Assembly: GCF_000819685.1 (NCBI RefSeq)
Contig: NZ_CDBR01000113.1
Location: 38,135-102,134 of the forward strand
Origin: Aeromonas allosaccharophila
GTDB taxonomy: Bacteria; Pseudomonadota; Gammaproteobacteria; Enterobacterales; Aeromonadaceae
Direction: 5' to 3'
Length of the DNA stretch: 64,000 nt
The notes beneath the pieces are model-generated. The model made no database searches. It was not told where the DNA came from and was given only the letters and a program-made list of their open reading frames with translations. This document shows positions 16,357 through 23,878 of the stretch, in pieces. Each line of letters begins with the position of its first letter. Position 1 is the stretch's first letter. A program made the position numbers and the translations under genes.

Positions 16357-17012
16357 TGGGCGCACCTTTTCTCACTGGTCAGGGTTGCATCGGTAAAAAG
16401 CACTGGCATGGGGGCCAGCAGATTGAGCAGCAGGCTGCTCTGGGCCAGCACCTCGCGCCCCTGATTGATGTCACCCACCATCACCTTGGGTTGGCAACGG
16501 TAGTACTCACCCCAGGCATCGGCGTCGGCACCCACCTGATGGGCCTGTGCGGGGGCCAGCTCCACCGGATTGAGTTGCAGACGGGCAAAGCTGTTGCGCA
16601 GCTTGGCGGTGCCGGTAAAGACCACGTAGTCGAGGGCGTTTTCACACAGCATGCGGCAGAGGGAGGCAAACATCAGGCGGGCATTGCCCGGTTCGCTGCA
16701 GGCCAGATTGCCCACTTCGATAATGCGGTTGCGTGCCGGATAGACCCCGAGGCGGGTGTTGATGGCGGCCTCGATGGGTTGCTCCAGATACTGTTCCAGA
16801 TAGAGAGGCCCCTCACTGGCATGATTGAGACCACAGGCACCGACCAGCGTCCCGTCCGCCCGATAGAGCCCCAGCAGGCAGGGGAGAAAATGGGGGATAC
16901 GGGCGTTGAACTCGAGGGTATAGGCGGCCTGGATATAGCTTTGCAGCGCCATGACCTGCTGCGGGGACTCGGCCAGGATCAACCTGTAGGGGGCTTGGAT
17001 CTCGATGGTCAT
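16353..17012 (-). CDS. 'Thermostable hemolysin' family protein (GNAT/autoinducer-synthase-like)
   Basis: A 219-residue cytosolic-looking protein without signal peptide or membrane helix. It matches the T_hemolysin family (PF12261), named from a Vibrio parahaemolyticus delta-VPH hemolysin. The order of elements looks like an acyltransferase: LGLYRADGTLVGACGLNHA, an acidic EQYLEQPIE, RIIEVGNLACSEPGNARLMF, and DYVVFTGTAKLRNSFARLQL, which recalls GNAT or acyl-homoserine-lactone synthase folds. An enzyme feeding or consuming the product of the AMP ligase is therefore more plausible than a pore-forming toxin. It is the first gene of the operon, with AAGGAG 6 bases before ATG and a PmrA-type box 45-61 bases upstream. 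Confidence 0.85.
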   Translation of the reverse strand: MTIEIQAPYRLILAESPQQVMALQSYIQAAYTLEFNARIPHFLPCLLGLYRADGTLVGACGLNHASEGPLYLEQYLEQPIEAAINTRLGVYPARNRIIEVGNLACSEPGNARLMFASLCRMLCENALDYVVFTGTAKLRNSFARLQLNPVELAPAQAHQVGADADAWGEYYRCQPKVMVGDINQGREVLAQSSLLLNLLAPMPVLFTDATLTSEKRCAQ

Positions 17013-17056
17013 GGGTGACTCCTTCTCTTGCGATGGTTTGAGAGTAAAAGCCCAAA

Positions 17057-17073
17057 CTTAAGAAACCCTTAAG
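17057..17073. promoter_or_regulatory. Perfect PmrA/QseB-type box, CTTAAG-N5-CTTAAG
   Basis: CTTAAG (17057-17062), AAACC, CTTAAG (17068-17073) form an 11-base-spaced direct repeat, the consensus arrangement (YTTAAK-N5-YTTAAK) for PmrA and related OmpR-class regulators. Each half is also a palindrome. It sits in the gap between the divergent T_hemolysin operon (start 17012) and the methyltransferase gene (17157). A regulator of this very class is encoded 4.5 kb away at the end of the same gene string. Confidence 0.7.
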
Positions 17074-17156
17074 CAGCAAAAAAAGTTGTCAGCGACGCGA
17101 CGGGCAGGCAATCTGCGCCGCTGTTATCCAACAGGAAGCACCCAAGAGGAACCGCC

Positions 17157-17798
17157 ATGTCATCCAGTGTCTGCTGCCCCCTGTGCGCCAGCCATCGCAG
17201 TTATCCCCTGCCGGTGGCAGGCAAGCGCTATCATCGCTGCCTCGCGTGCGAGCTGGTCTGGCTGGACGAGGCGGATCATCTGGATGAGGTGGCCGAAAAG
17301 GCGGTTTATGACGGTCACGACAACCGGGTGGATGATCCCCGTTATCGCACTTTTCTGATGCGGGCCTTTGGCGAGGTGTTGAGTCGGGTGCCAACCCCTG
17401 CCAGTGGTCTCGATTTTGGCTGTGGCCCGGGCCCTGCGCTGGTGGCGATGGGGCGCGAGGCGGGTTACCAGATGGCGGGTTACGACAAGTTCTATGCCGA
17501 TTTTCCCGAATTGTTGGCGCGTCAGTATGACTTCATCACCAGCACCGAAGTGATCGAGCATATCGCCGAGCCGCGTGCCGTGCTGGAGCAGTTGTGGGCC
17601 TGCCTCAAACCCGGTGGCCTGCTGGTGTTGCAGACCCAGCGGGTGCTCGGTGACGAGCGGTTTAAAAACTGGCGCTATCGCCACGACCCGACTCACATCG
17701 TCTTCTTTGCCGAGGCATCGTTTCAGGTGCTGGCCGCCAGCTGGCAGGCCGAGCTCAGCTTCCCCCACGCCGATGTGGCGGTTATCACCAAACCTTGA
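17157..17798 (+). CDS. Class I SAM-dependent methyltransferase with N-terminal zinc ribbon
   Basis: A 213-residue protein. The first 35 residues hold two CxxC pairs (CCPLC and CLAC) that look like a zinc ribbon. Then comes a Rossmann methyltransferase: motif I LDFGCGPGPALVAMG, motif II region AGYDKFYADFP, and the FITSTEVIEHIAEPRAVLEQ and LKPGGLLVLQTQRV elements seen in UbiE-like enzymes. The combination resembles methyltransferases acting on small molecules or nucleic-acid-bound targets, but the substrate is unknown. It shares its promoter region, including the PmrA-type box, with the divergent T_hemolysin operon and might belong to the same regulon. The start ATG has AAGAGGAACC upstream. Confidence 0.88.
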   Translation: MSSSVCCPLCASHRSYPLPVAGKRYHRCLACELVWLDEADHLDEVAEKAVYDGHDNRVDDPRYRTFLMRAFGEVLSRVPTPASGLDFGCGPGPALVAMGREAGYQMAGYDKFYADFPELLARQYDFITSTEVIEHIAEPRAVLEQLWACLKPGGLLVLQTQRVLGDERFKNWRYRHDPTHIVFFAEASFQVLAASWQAELSFPHADVAVITKP

Positions 17799-17870
17799 AC
17801 AGGGTGTATTCATTTGATCATGGATTGGGCATGCTGATCGCCTGACTTCTGGAACGGATGCCCTGTTTTC

Positions 17871-19097
17871 ATGTCCATACCCCACCTCTCACTGCAGGAT
17901 GCCCGTCATCTGCAACTGGCGGCGCAGGGGCTGCTCGCTCCCCGTCGCAGCAAGGCGACCCCGGCCGATCTGCTGGCCACCATTCGCCGCATGGCTTTGC
18001 TGCAGATTGATACCATCTCGGTGGTGGCGCGTAGCCCCTATCTGGTGCTGTTCAGTCGGCTTGGCCAGTACGAACCGCGCTGGTTGGAGCAGTTGCTGGT
18101 CGACGGCGAGATCTTCGAATACTGGGCTCACGAGGCCTGCTTTGTGCCCCGGGAGGATTACCGATTGCTGCGCCACCGGATGCTCGATCCCGCCGCCATG
18201 GGCTGGAAGTTTTCAGCCAACTGGCTCGCCACCCATCAGCAGGAGATTGGCCAGCTGATCGAGCGCATTCGTCAGCATGGTCCGGTGCGGGCGGCTGACT
18301 TTGAACGCACAACCGGCAAGGGGAACGGCTGGTGGGACTGGAAGCCGGAGAAGCGCCATCTGGAGGTACTCTTTACCACAGGTCAGCTGATGGTGCGGGA
18401 GCGGCGCAACTTTCAGCGGGTCTATGATCTCGCCGAACGGGTCATCCCCGAGTGGAGCGACCAGAGGGATCTGCCAAGCGTCGAGCAGGCGCAGCGGGAC
18501 ATGGTGCGCGCCAGCTGCCGGGCGCTGGGGCTGGTCAAAACCGGCTGGGTGGCGGACTACTACCGGCTGCGGCGCGGCAAATACGACGTCCTGCTCCATC
18601 AGCTGGCGGACGAGGGGGAGCTGTTGCCGGTACGGGTGGAGGGGTGGCAGCACGGTGCCTTCGTGCATGCCTCGCTGGCTGATGAGCTGGCAAGGGCGCA
18701 GGCGGGCACCCTCAAGGCGACCCATATCACCGCCTTGTCGCCGTTCGACCCGCTGGTGTGGGATCGCAAACGGGCCAGTGAACTGTTCAACTTCGACTAT
18801 CGCATCGAGTGCTATACCCCGGCCCCCAAGCGTCAGTACGGCTACTTCGTGTTGCCCTTGCTCCATCGCGGCAAGCTGGTGGGCAGAATGGATGCCAAGG
18901 CTCATCGCCAGCAGGGGATCTTCGAGATCAAGAGCCTCTATCTGGAAGCGGGGGTTAGAGTGACCCGCACCCTTGCACAGGATCTGGCGAAAGCCCTGCA
19001 AAAGTTGGCCGAGTGGCACCAGACGCCGCAGCTTCGTTGTGGTGTCATTCCGGCCAATTTGCTGGCGTTGTGGCATGAAAGCGTCTCTGCAAAGTGA
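17871..19097 (+). CDS. YcaQ/AlkX-type interstrand-crosslink DNA glycosylase
   Basis: A 408-residue protein of the HTH_42/YcaQ family, at the full family length. The catalytic QxD-type motif is in MALLQIDTISVVARSPYLVL (near residue 43-46). The conserved WAHEACFVPREDYRLLRHRM and FDPLVWDRKRASELFNFDYRIECY segments identify the family. E. coli YcaQ (AlkX) unhooks nitrogen-mustard-type interstrand crosslinks by cleaving the N-glycosidic bond; Streptomyces AlkZ protects against azinomycin. A glycosylase beside a putative small-molecule operon could be self-resistance, but YcaQ is also a common housekeeping gene, so the link is weak. It follows the methyltransferase gene by 72 bases. Confidence 0.9.
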   Translation: MSIPHLSLQDARHLQLAAQGLLAPRRSKATPADLLATIRRMALLQIDTISVVARSPYLVLFSRLGQYEPRWLEQLLVDGEIFEYWAHEACFVPREDYRLLRHRMLDPAAMGWKFSANWLATHQQEIGQLIERIRQHGPVRAADFERTTGKGNGWWDWKPEKRHLEVLFTTGQLMVRERRNFQRVYDLAERVIPEWSDQRDLPSVEQAQRDMVRASCRALGLVKTGWVADYYRLRRGKYDVLLHQLADEGELLPVRVEGWQHGAFVHASLADELARAQAGTLKATHITALSPFDPLVWDRKRASELFNFDYRIECYTPAPKRQYGYFVLPLLHRGKLVGRMDAKAHRQQGIFEIKSLYLEAGVRVTRTLAQDLAKALQKLAEWHQTPQLRCGVIPANLLALWHESVSAK

Positions 19098-19152
19098 GCA
19101 CTATCCCTTCTGGACTAAGCTGCAAGAGGGATAAACAGTTCGGGAGCGGGAG

Positions 19153-19938
19153 ATGAAACGAGCGGAAACATGGTGGGCGGGATTGGCGATGGCCATCTTG
19201 TCCCCCGCGCTATGGGGGCAAGAGCCGCCAGTGAAGATCTGTCTGGGGGAGGGCAACGAGTGGGCCCCCTTTACCTATTGGGAGCGCAAGGACGGCGTGC
19301 CGGATATCAGCCGCCTGACCGGCTCAGCCACTACGCTGGTGCTCGATGCGCTGCAACAGAGCGGGCTCTCGCACCAGATCCGCTATCTGCCCTGGGCGCG
19401 GGTTCAGCAGGAGTTGGCGGACTATCGCCAGAACGGTCTGTGCGAGCTGACCTGGGATGCCAGCTACAAGCCGGAGCGGGCCGAGTTTGCCTTCTACAGC
19501 GTGCCGCTCTATTACACCCACCTCGGTTTCTTCTATCTCAAGCGCCGCTTTCCCGAGACGCCGGACTTGCAGACGGTCAACCGCTCCCGGGTGTGCGGGG
19601 TGATTGGTTACAACTACACCCCCTATGGGCTGGCGCAAGAGCCACGCCGGGTCAAGCAGTTGCAGCAGGCGCTGGACATGATGGGGCGGGATCGCTGCGA
19701 CTTTTTGCCGAGTGAAATCGAACCGCTGGTGAGTGGTATCAGCCTTGGCATCTACCGCAGCGAGAGCGGGTTGCTCAACCTCGCCCTGCCCAGCCGCAAG
19801 GGATTCTATCTGCTGGTGAGCAAGGGCTCCCCCCGCGCCCATGAGCTGGTGAATACCCTCAATCAGGCACTGGTGGCGTTTCAGGAAGGAGGGCATGGGG
19901 ATGAGGTGATGCGCCGCTTCTTGCCACCGATGGAGTAA
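19153..19938 (+). CDS. Periplasmic substrate-binding protein (SBP_bac_3-like)
   Basis: A 261-residue protein with a signal peptide ending near ALWG-QE. The mature sequence starts with KICLGEGNEWAPFTYWERKD, the opening strand and aromatic contact of amino-acid-type binding proteins, continues with LPWARVQQELADYRQNGLCE, and includes RSRVCGVIGYNYTPYGLA at the second lobe. No permease or ATPase gene is adjacent, so it may be an orphan binding protein that feeds a chemoreceptor or sensor, or works with a distant transporter. The RBS is GGGAG before ATG. It is followed by a terminator. The ligand cannot be inferred. Confidence 0.8.
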   Translation: MKRAETWWAGLAMAILSPALWGQEPPVKICLGEGNEWAPFTYWERKDGVPDISRLTGSATTLVLDALQQSGLSHQIRYLPWARVQQELADYRQNGLCELTWDASYKPERAEFAFYSVPLYYTHLGFFYLKRRFPETPDLQTVNRSRVCGVIGYNYTPYGLAQEPRRVKQLQQALDMMGRDRCDFLPSEIEPLVSGISLGIYRSESGLLNLALPSRKGFYLLVSKGSPRAHELVNTLNQALVAFQEGGHGDEVMRRFLPPME

Positions 19939-19980
19939 CCACGAAGTGCTGCAATCCGTCTGTGGGTGCAGATGAACGGA

Positions 19981-20014
19981 GGGCTAGCCGGTGCAAACCG
20001 GCTGGCCCTTTTGG
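19981..20014 (+). terminator. Intrinsic terminator after the binding-protein gene
   Basis: GGGCTAGCCGG pairs with CCGGCTGGCCC (one G-T or mismatch step) around TGCAAA, followed by TTTT. Confidence 0.8.
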
Positions 20015-20028
20015 TTAATCAGGGACAA

Positions 20029-20055
20029 TAAAAAACCGGGCACGAGGCCCGGTTT
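20029..20055 (-). terminator. Intrinsic terminator of frdABCD
   Basis: AAACCGGGC (20033-20041) pairs with GCCCGGTTT (20047-20055); the A run on the left is a U run for the minus-strand frd transcript, 20 bases after frdD. Confidence 0.88.
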
Positions 20056-20075
20056 GGTCAATCAGTCAGATGTGA

Positions 20076-20432
20076 TTACTGGAGTACCAGCACCATCAGC
20101 AGGCCGACGGTAATGGCAGATACCAGGAAGGCAAAGCCATAGAACACATAGTGGTGCAGCTTGGTGGTGTGGATCCCAAGATCGTGCAGACCGTGGTAGA
20201 TACGGTGCATGCCGTGCCAGATTGGCAGGGCGATGATCACCAGCAGGATGCAGGCACCCCACCAGGAGCTGGCGAACGCGTGCACGCGGTCATAGCTCAT
20301 GGCTTCCACGTCCATGATACCCATGGGTACCAGTAGACCGGTGATGAGGACAATGACCGGCAGCAGCATGGCAACGACCATGCCACCCGCACCAAACAGA
20401 CCCCAGTAAATTGGTTCGTCAGAACGTCTCAT
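20076..20432 (-). CDS. frdD: Fumarate reductase membrane anchor subunit D
   Basis: A 118-residue hydrophobic protein with three membrane helices (GLFGAGGMVVAMLLPVIVLI, then SSWWGACILLVIIALPIWHG, then YVFYGFAFLVSAITVGLLMV). It begins MRRSDEPIYWGLFGAGG, which is the FrdD signature. With FrdC it anchors the FrdAB catalytic dimer to the inner membrane and binds menaquinol. It is the last gene of frdABCD, 10 bases after frdC, and ends at an intrinsic terminator. Confidence 0.95.
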   Translation of the reverse strand: MRRSDEPIYWGLFGAGGMVVAMLLPVIVLITGLLVPMGIMDVEAMSYDRVHAFASSWWGACILLVIIALPIWHGMHRIYHGLHDLGIHTTKLHHYVFYGFAFLVSAITVGLLMVLVLQ

Positions 20433-20442
20433 TGATTTCTCC

Positions 20443-20841
20443 TCAGGCCACGATGATCAGGACAAGCAGGGACACCACCGCCAGCGCCACATACTGGGCG
20501 AGAACGATCGGCTTCTCCGGTACCAGGTCTTCACCACGGAAGATACGCATGGCTTTCGGCGCCAGGGCGAACCAGGTTTTGGCATGGAACAGGCACGCCG
20601 CCAGTGCGATGACATGGAACAGGATGGCGATCGGGCTTTGCAGGGATTCCAGCCAGCCGTTGAACGCTTCCTGACCCTGAACCAGACGCATCAGACCCCA
20701 CATCAGCACAACGGCGTAGATGGAGACGAAGATACTGGTGCCTTCACGGATCATGTAACCGGTGTAGAAGGCGTTCTTCAGCCACCAGTCTTTCTTCATT
20801 TCGCGGACGTAAGGCTTACGTTTGCTATTGGTGTTGTTCAT
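20443..20841 (-). CDS. frdC: Fumarate reductase membrane anchor subunit C
   Basis: A 132-residue membrane protein. It begins with a basic N-terminus containing KRKPYVREMKKDWWLKNAFY, the FrdC signature, and has three helices (FVSIYAVVLMWGLMRLV, AILFHVIALAACLFHAKTWF, AQYVALAVVSLLVLIIVA). The His in LFHAKTW lies in the quinone-site region. It forms the quinol-binding anchor with FrdD. It sits 16 bases downstream of frdB and 10 upstream of frdD, in a single operon. Confidence 0.95.
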   Translation of the reverse strand: MNNTNSKRKPYVREMKKDWWLKNAFYTGYMIREGTSIFVSIYAVVLMWGLMRLVQGQEAFNGWLESLQSPIAILFHVIALAACLFHAKTWFALAPKAMRIFRGEDLVPEKPIVLAQYVALAVVSLLVLIIVA

Positions 20842-20857
20842 GGTCTCATTCCTGATC

Positions 20858-21592
20858 TCAATCTGGCTTGAACATGGCGATCATGTAGTCCTTGGCGCTC
20901 TCGACCTTGCCAAGCTGGATGGCTGCGGCCGGATCCACGCCTTTCGGGCACACTTCGGAGCAGTAGCCCACGAAGGTACAACCCCAGACACCTTCGTCCT
21001 GGCTGATGATCTTCATCCGCTCTTTGGACGCGCTGTCGCGGTTGTCGGCGTTGTAGCGATAGGCCAGAGCCAGTGCCGCCGGACCGGTGAACTTCTTGTT
21101 GATGCCATACTGCGGGCAGGCTGCGTAGCACAGACCACAGTTGATGCACATGGAGAACTGGTGATACTTCGCCATGTCAGCCGGAGTCTGGGTGTACTCG
21201 CCATCGCACAGGCTGCGCGGTTCGCTCGGGATGATGTAGGGCTTGATGCTCTCCAACTTCTCGATGAAATCGGACATATCGACGACCAGGTCACGCTCAA
21301 TCGGGAAGTTGTTGAGCGGTTCAATGGTCATCTTGCCTGGCAGATAGTCACGCAGGAAGGTTTTGCAACCCAGCTTGGGTACGCCATTGACCATCATGCC
21401 GCAGGAGCCGCAGATCGCCATCCGGCAGGACCAGCGGAAGCTCAGGGTAGAGTCCAGGTGATCCTTGATGTACTGCAGCGCATCCAGCAGGGACATCTCT
21501 TTGAGGTAAGGCACCTGGAAGGTTTGCATCCAGGGCTCGTTATCCTGCTCCGGACGGTAGCGCAGGATTTCAATTTCGATCATCTCAGCCAT
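20858..21592 (-). CDS. frdB: Fumarate reductase iron-sulfur subunit
   Basis: A 244-residue protein with the three cluster motifs of FrdB: [2Fe-2S] in [15 protein letters not shown] with a further Cys in PKLGC, [4Fe-4S] in [12 protein letters not shown], and [3Fe-4S] in [14 protein letters not shown]. It relays electrons from menaquinol at FrdCD to the flavin in FrdA. ATG 21592 ([10 protein letters not shown], similar to the known MAEM start in E. coli) overlaps the frdA stop by 8 bases, which couples their translation. Confidence 0.96.
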   Translation of the reverse strand: MAEMIEIEILRYRPEQDNEPWMQTFQVPYLKEMSLLDALQYIKDHLDSTLSFRWSCRMAICGSCGMMVNGVPKLGCKTFLRDYLPGKMTIEPLNNFPIERDLVVDMSDFIEKLESIKPYIIPSEPRSLCDGEYTQTPADMAKYHQFSMCINCGLCYAACPQYGINKKFTGPAALALAYRYNADNRDSASKERMKIISQDEGVWGCTFVGYCSEVCPKGVDPAAAIQLGKVESAKDYMIAMFKPD

Positions 21593-23369
21593 TCTTCTTA
21601 GCCTCGTCTTGTTTCTCACCCTCGGAACCGTACACACGTTTTGCCGGTTGGGATTTAGTGATCTTCACATCGGAGTAATCGATGGTCGGGGCCCCTTCCG
21701 GTGCATAGAAGGAGAGAGTGTGCTTGAGGAAGTTCACGTCATCACGCTCCTCATAACCGTCCAGACGCTGGTGGGAACCACGAGACTCTTTACGGTTGAT
21801 GGCGGAGTGAGCCATGGCTTCGGCCACGTCCAGCATGTAGCCCAGTTCGATGGCGTACAGCAGATCGGTGTTGAAGACAGAGGACTTGTCGTTGATCTTG
21901 ATCTTCTTGTAACGGGCTTTGAGCTCGTTGATCTTGTCGATGGTGCCCTGCATCAGCTCTTCGGTACGGTAGATACCAACGCCAGCTTCCATGGACATGC
22001 CAAGTTCGTTGCGGATGTCGGCTGGGTTTTCGGTCCCGTCGATATCCATCAGCGAGAGGTGCTGCTTGATCAACTGCTCGGCCTTGGCGACCAGCGCTTC
22101 GGTGTTGCCGTGCTGCTGGGTTGCAGCGAATTCGGCTGCCTGTTCACCGGCCACCTTGCCGAATACCACGATCTCGGACAGGGAGTTGGAACCCAGACGG
22201 TTGGCACCGTGCAGACCGACGGAGGCACACTCGCCAGCGGCGTAGAGGCCTGGCATGCGGGTTGCGCACTTGCCGTCAGTTTCGATACCACCCATGGTGT
22301 AGTGGGCAGTCGGACGTACCGGGATCGGCTCCTTGACCGGATCCACACCCACGTAGGCCTTGGCCAGTTCGCAGATGAAAGGCAGACGCTCTTTCAGGTA
22401 CTTCTCGCCGAGGTGGCGCAGGTCGAGGTGAACCACGTCGCCCATCGGGCCCTGGATCACGCGGCCTTTCTGCTGCTCTTGCCAGAATGCCTGGGAGAGA
22501 CGGTCACGGGGACCCAGCTCCATGTGTTTGTTCTTCGGCTGGCCAACCGGGGTTTCCGGGCCCAAGCCGTAGTCTTGCAGGTAGCGGTAGCCATCCTTGT
22601 TGAGCAGGATGCCACCCTCACCACGACAACCTTCGGTCATCAGGATGCCGGTGCCCGGCAGACCGGTCGGGTGATACTGGACGAACTCCATATCACGCAG
22701 CGGTACGCCGTGACGGTAGGCCAGCGCCATGCCGTCACCGGTGACGATGCCACCGTTGGTGTTGTAGCGGTAAACGCGACCGGCACCGCCAGTCGCCAGC
22801 ACCACGGATTTGGCCTGGATAAAGCGGGTGATACCGTTCTGGATATCGAAGGTCAGTACGCCCTGAACGCGACCATCTTCCACGATCAGATCCAGACAGA
22901 AGTGCTCATCGTAGCGCTTGATGGTCGGATACTTGATGGAGGTCTGGAACAGGGTGTGCAGAATGTGGAAACCGGATTTATCTGCGGCGAACCAAGTGCG
23001 CGGGATCTTCATCCCGCCGAAACGGCGGACGTTGGCCTTGCCATCCGGCTTGCGGCTCCAGGGGCAACCCCAGTGCTCCAGCTGGATCATTTCGTTGGTG
23101 GCGTTGTTGACGAAGTATTCGACTACGTCCTGCTCACACAACCAGTCACCACCGGAGACGGTGTCATTGAAGTGGTTTTCGAGGGAGTCGTCATCACGGA
23201 CGACGCCTGCGGCGCCACCTTCGGCGGCCACGGTATGGCTGCGCATCGGATAGACCTTGGAAATCAGGGCGATTTCCAGCTCCGGGTGGGCTTCTGCAAT
23301 GGCGATTGCGGCACGCAGGCCACCACCACCGGCACCGATGATGGCAACATCGGTCTTGATAATATCCAC
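21585..23369 (-). CDS. frdA: Fumarate reductase flavoprotein subunit
   Basis: A 594-residue flavoprotein that reduces fumarate to succinate at the end of anaerobic respiration. Motifs are the dinucleotide fold [17 protein letters not shown], the His that covalently binds FAD in [13 protein letters not shown], the active-site region [15 protein letters not shown], and [14 protein letters not shown] choose GTG 23369 ([12 protein letters not shown]) because AAGGAGG lies 6 bases upstream; an upstream GTG at 23402 would add 11 residues not seen in E. coli FrdA and has no ribosome binding site. The long 5' region holds an FNR-like site. This strain should respire fumarate with menaquinol. Confidence 0.96.
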   Translation of the reverse strand: MDIIKTDVAIIGAGGGGLRAAIAIAEAHPELEIALISKVYPMRSHTVAAEGGAAGVVRDDDSLENHFNDTVSGGDWLCEQDVVEYFVNNATNEMIQLEHWGCPWSRKPDGKANVRRFGGMKIPRTWFAADKSGFHILHTLFQTSIKYPTIKRYDEHFCLDLIVEDGRVQGVLTFDIQNGITRFIQAKSVVLATGGAGRVYRYNTNGGIVTGDGMALAYRHGVPLRDMEFVQYHPTGLPGTGILMTEGCRGEGGILLNKDGYRYLQDYGLGPETPVGQPKNKHMELGPRDRLSQAFWQEQQKGRVIQGPMGDVVHLDLRHLGEKYLKERLPFICELAKAYVGVDPVKEPIPVRPTAHYTMGGIETDGKCATRMPGLYAAGECASVGLHGANRLGSNSLSEIVVFGKVAGEQAAEFAATQQHGNTEALVAKAEQLIKQHLSLMDIDGTENPADIRNELGMSMEAGVGIYRTEELMQGTIDKINELKARYKKIKINDKSSVFNTDLLYAIELGYMLDVAEAMAHSAINRKESRGSHQRLDGYEERDDVNFLKHTLSFYAPEGAPTIDYSDVKITKSQPAKRVYGSEGEKQDEAKKNG

Positions 23370-23402
23370 ATCTGCCTCCTTAGGGATAGATTTGCTGGGC
23401 AC

Positions 23403-23840
23403 GATTTTGCTCTATGAAAAAAATTCAGGCTTGATGCAAGTCAAACTGCTAGGTTTTATTCCATTTTTATTGGTTATTTTTCTATAAAACACCCAAATCC
23501 CTGGATGAAAATGTCGTTATTATCGCCATTTTTTGGTGTTACTGAGCAGTTGAACACCTTGCTACGCATACTTTAACTTCTGGATTGTACGTAGTTTTCT
23601 TTCAATAAAATGCGAATCACCTCTCTTTTTAGGTACTCACGAAAAAAATTTTAAGTTTTTTATTGTAATTTTTTAATGAGAATTATTGGCATTTATTTAT
23701 TTGGATAAAAATAAATAATCCGAATTGCGGCGACTGCTGCGGAGATGATTGGATAAATCCAGATGAATCACAAGGATTTAAGTGCCGGGGATTTGGCGGG
23801 TAATATGAGATTAATCACTGAAAATTAAGCGCTATTTAGA
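23403..23840. other. Long AT-rich intergenic region upstream of frdA
   Basis: About 440 bp of strikingly AT-rich DNA (poly-A and poly-T tracts, for example around 23640-23720) in a GC-rich chromosome, between the chemoreceptor terminator and the frd promoter. I see no open frame that looks coding. Apart from the FNR-like box it shows no repeat or RNA gene; an H-NS-bound silencer or nucleoid-protein site is plausible. Confidence 0.5.
23431..23444. promoter_or_regulatory. FNR-like box upstream of frdA
   Basis: TTGATGCAAGTCAA (minus strand TTGACTTGCATCAA) matches the FNR consensus TTGAT-N4-ATCAA at 9 of 10 conserved bases. It lies about 62 bases upstream of the frdA start. FNR activation of frd under anaerobiosis is known in enterics, so the placement fits. 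Confidence 0.65.
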
Positions 23841-23870
23841 AAAATAAAAGGGGCCTGTACGGCCCCTTTT
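23841..23870 (-). terminator. Intrinsic terminator of the dCache chemoreceptor gene
   Basis: AAAAGGGGCC (23846-23855) pairs with GGCCCCTTTT (23861-23870) around TGTAC; the A-rich left flank gives the U run on the minus strand. It starts 9 bases after the gene. Confidence 0.88.
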
Positions 23871-23878
23871 ACTCATGC

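Noticed and set aside
16353..17012. True pore-forming hemolysin
   Set aside because: No signal peptide or membrane segments, and the gene heads an enzyme operon; kept only as a family name.
17871..19097. YcaQ-like glycosylase as self-resistance for the nearby operon
   Set aside because: It is on the other strand, unlinked to the operon, and YcaQ homologs are common housekeeping genes; kept as a weak possibility only.
23369..23402. Upstream GTG start for frdA
   Set aside because: The GTG at 23369 has AAGGAGG at ideal spacing and matches the E. coli N-terminus; the upstream one has no ribosome binding site.
21609..23417. Long plus-strand open frame opposite frdA
   Set aside because: No domain is seen, and the minus-strand frame is clearly FrdA with FAD and active-site motifs.
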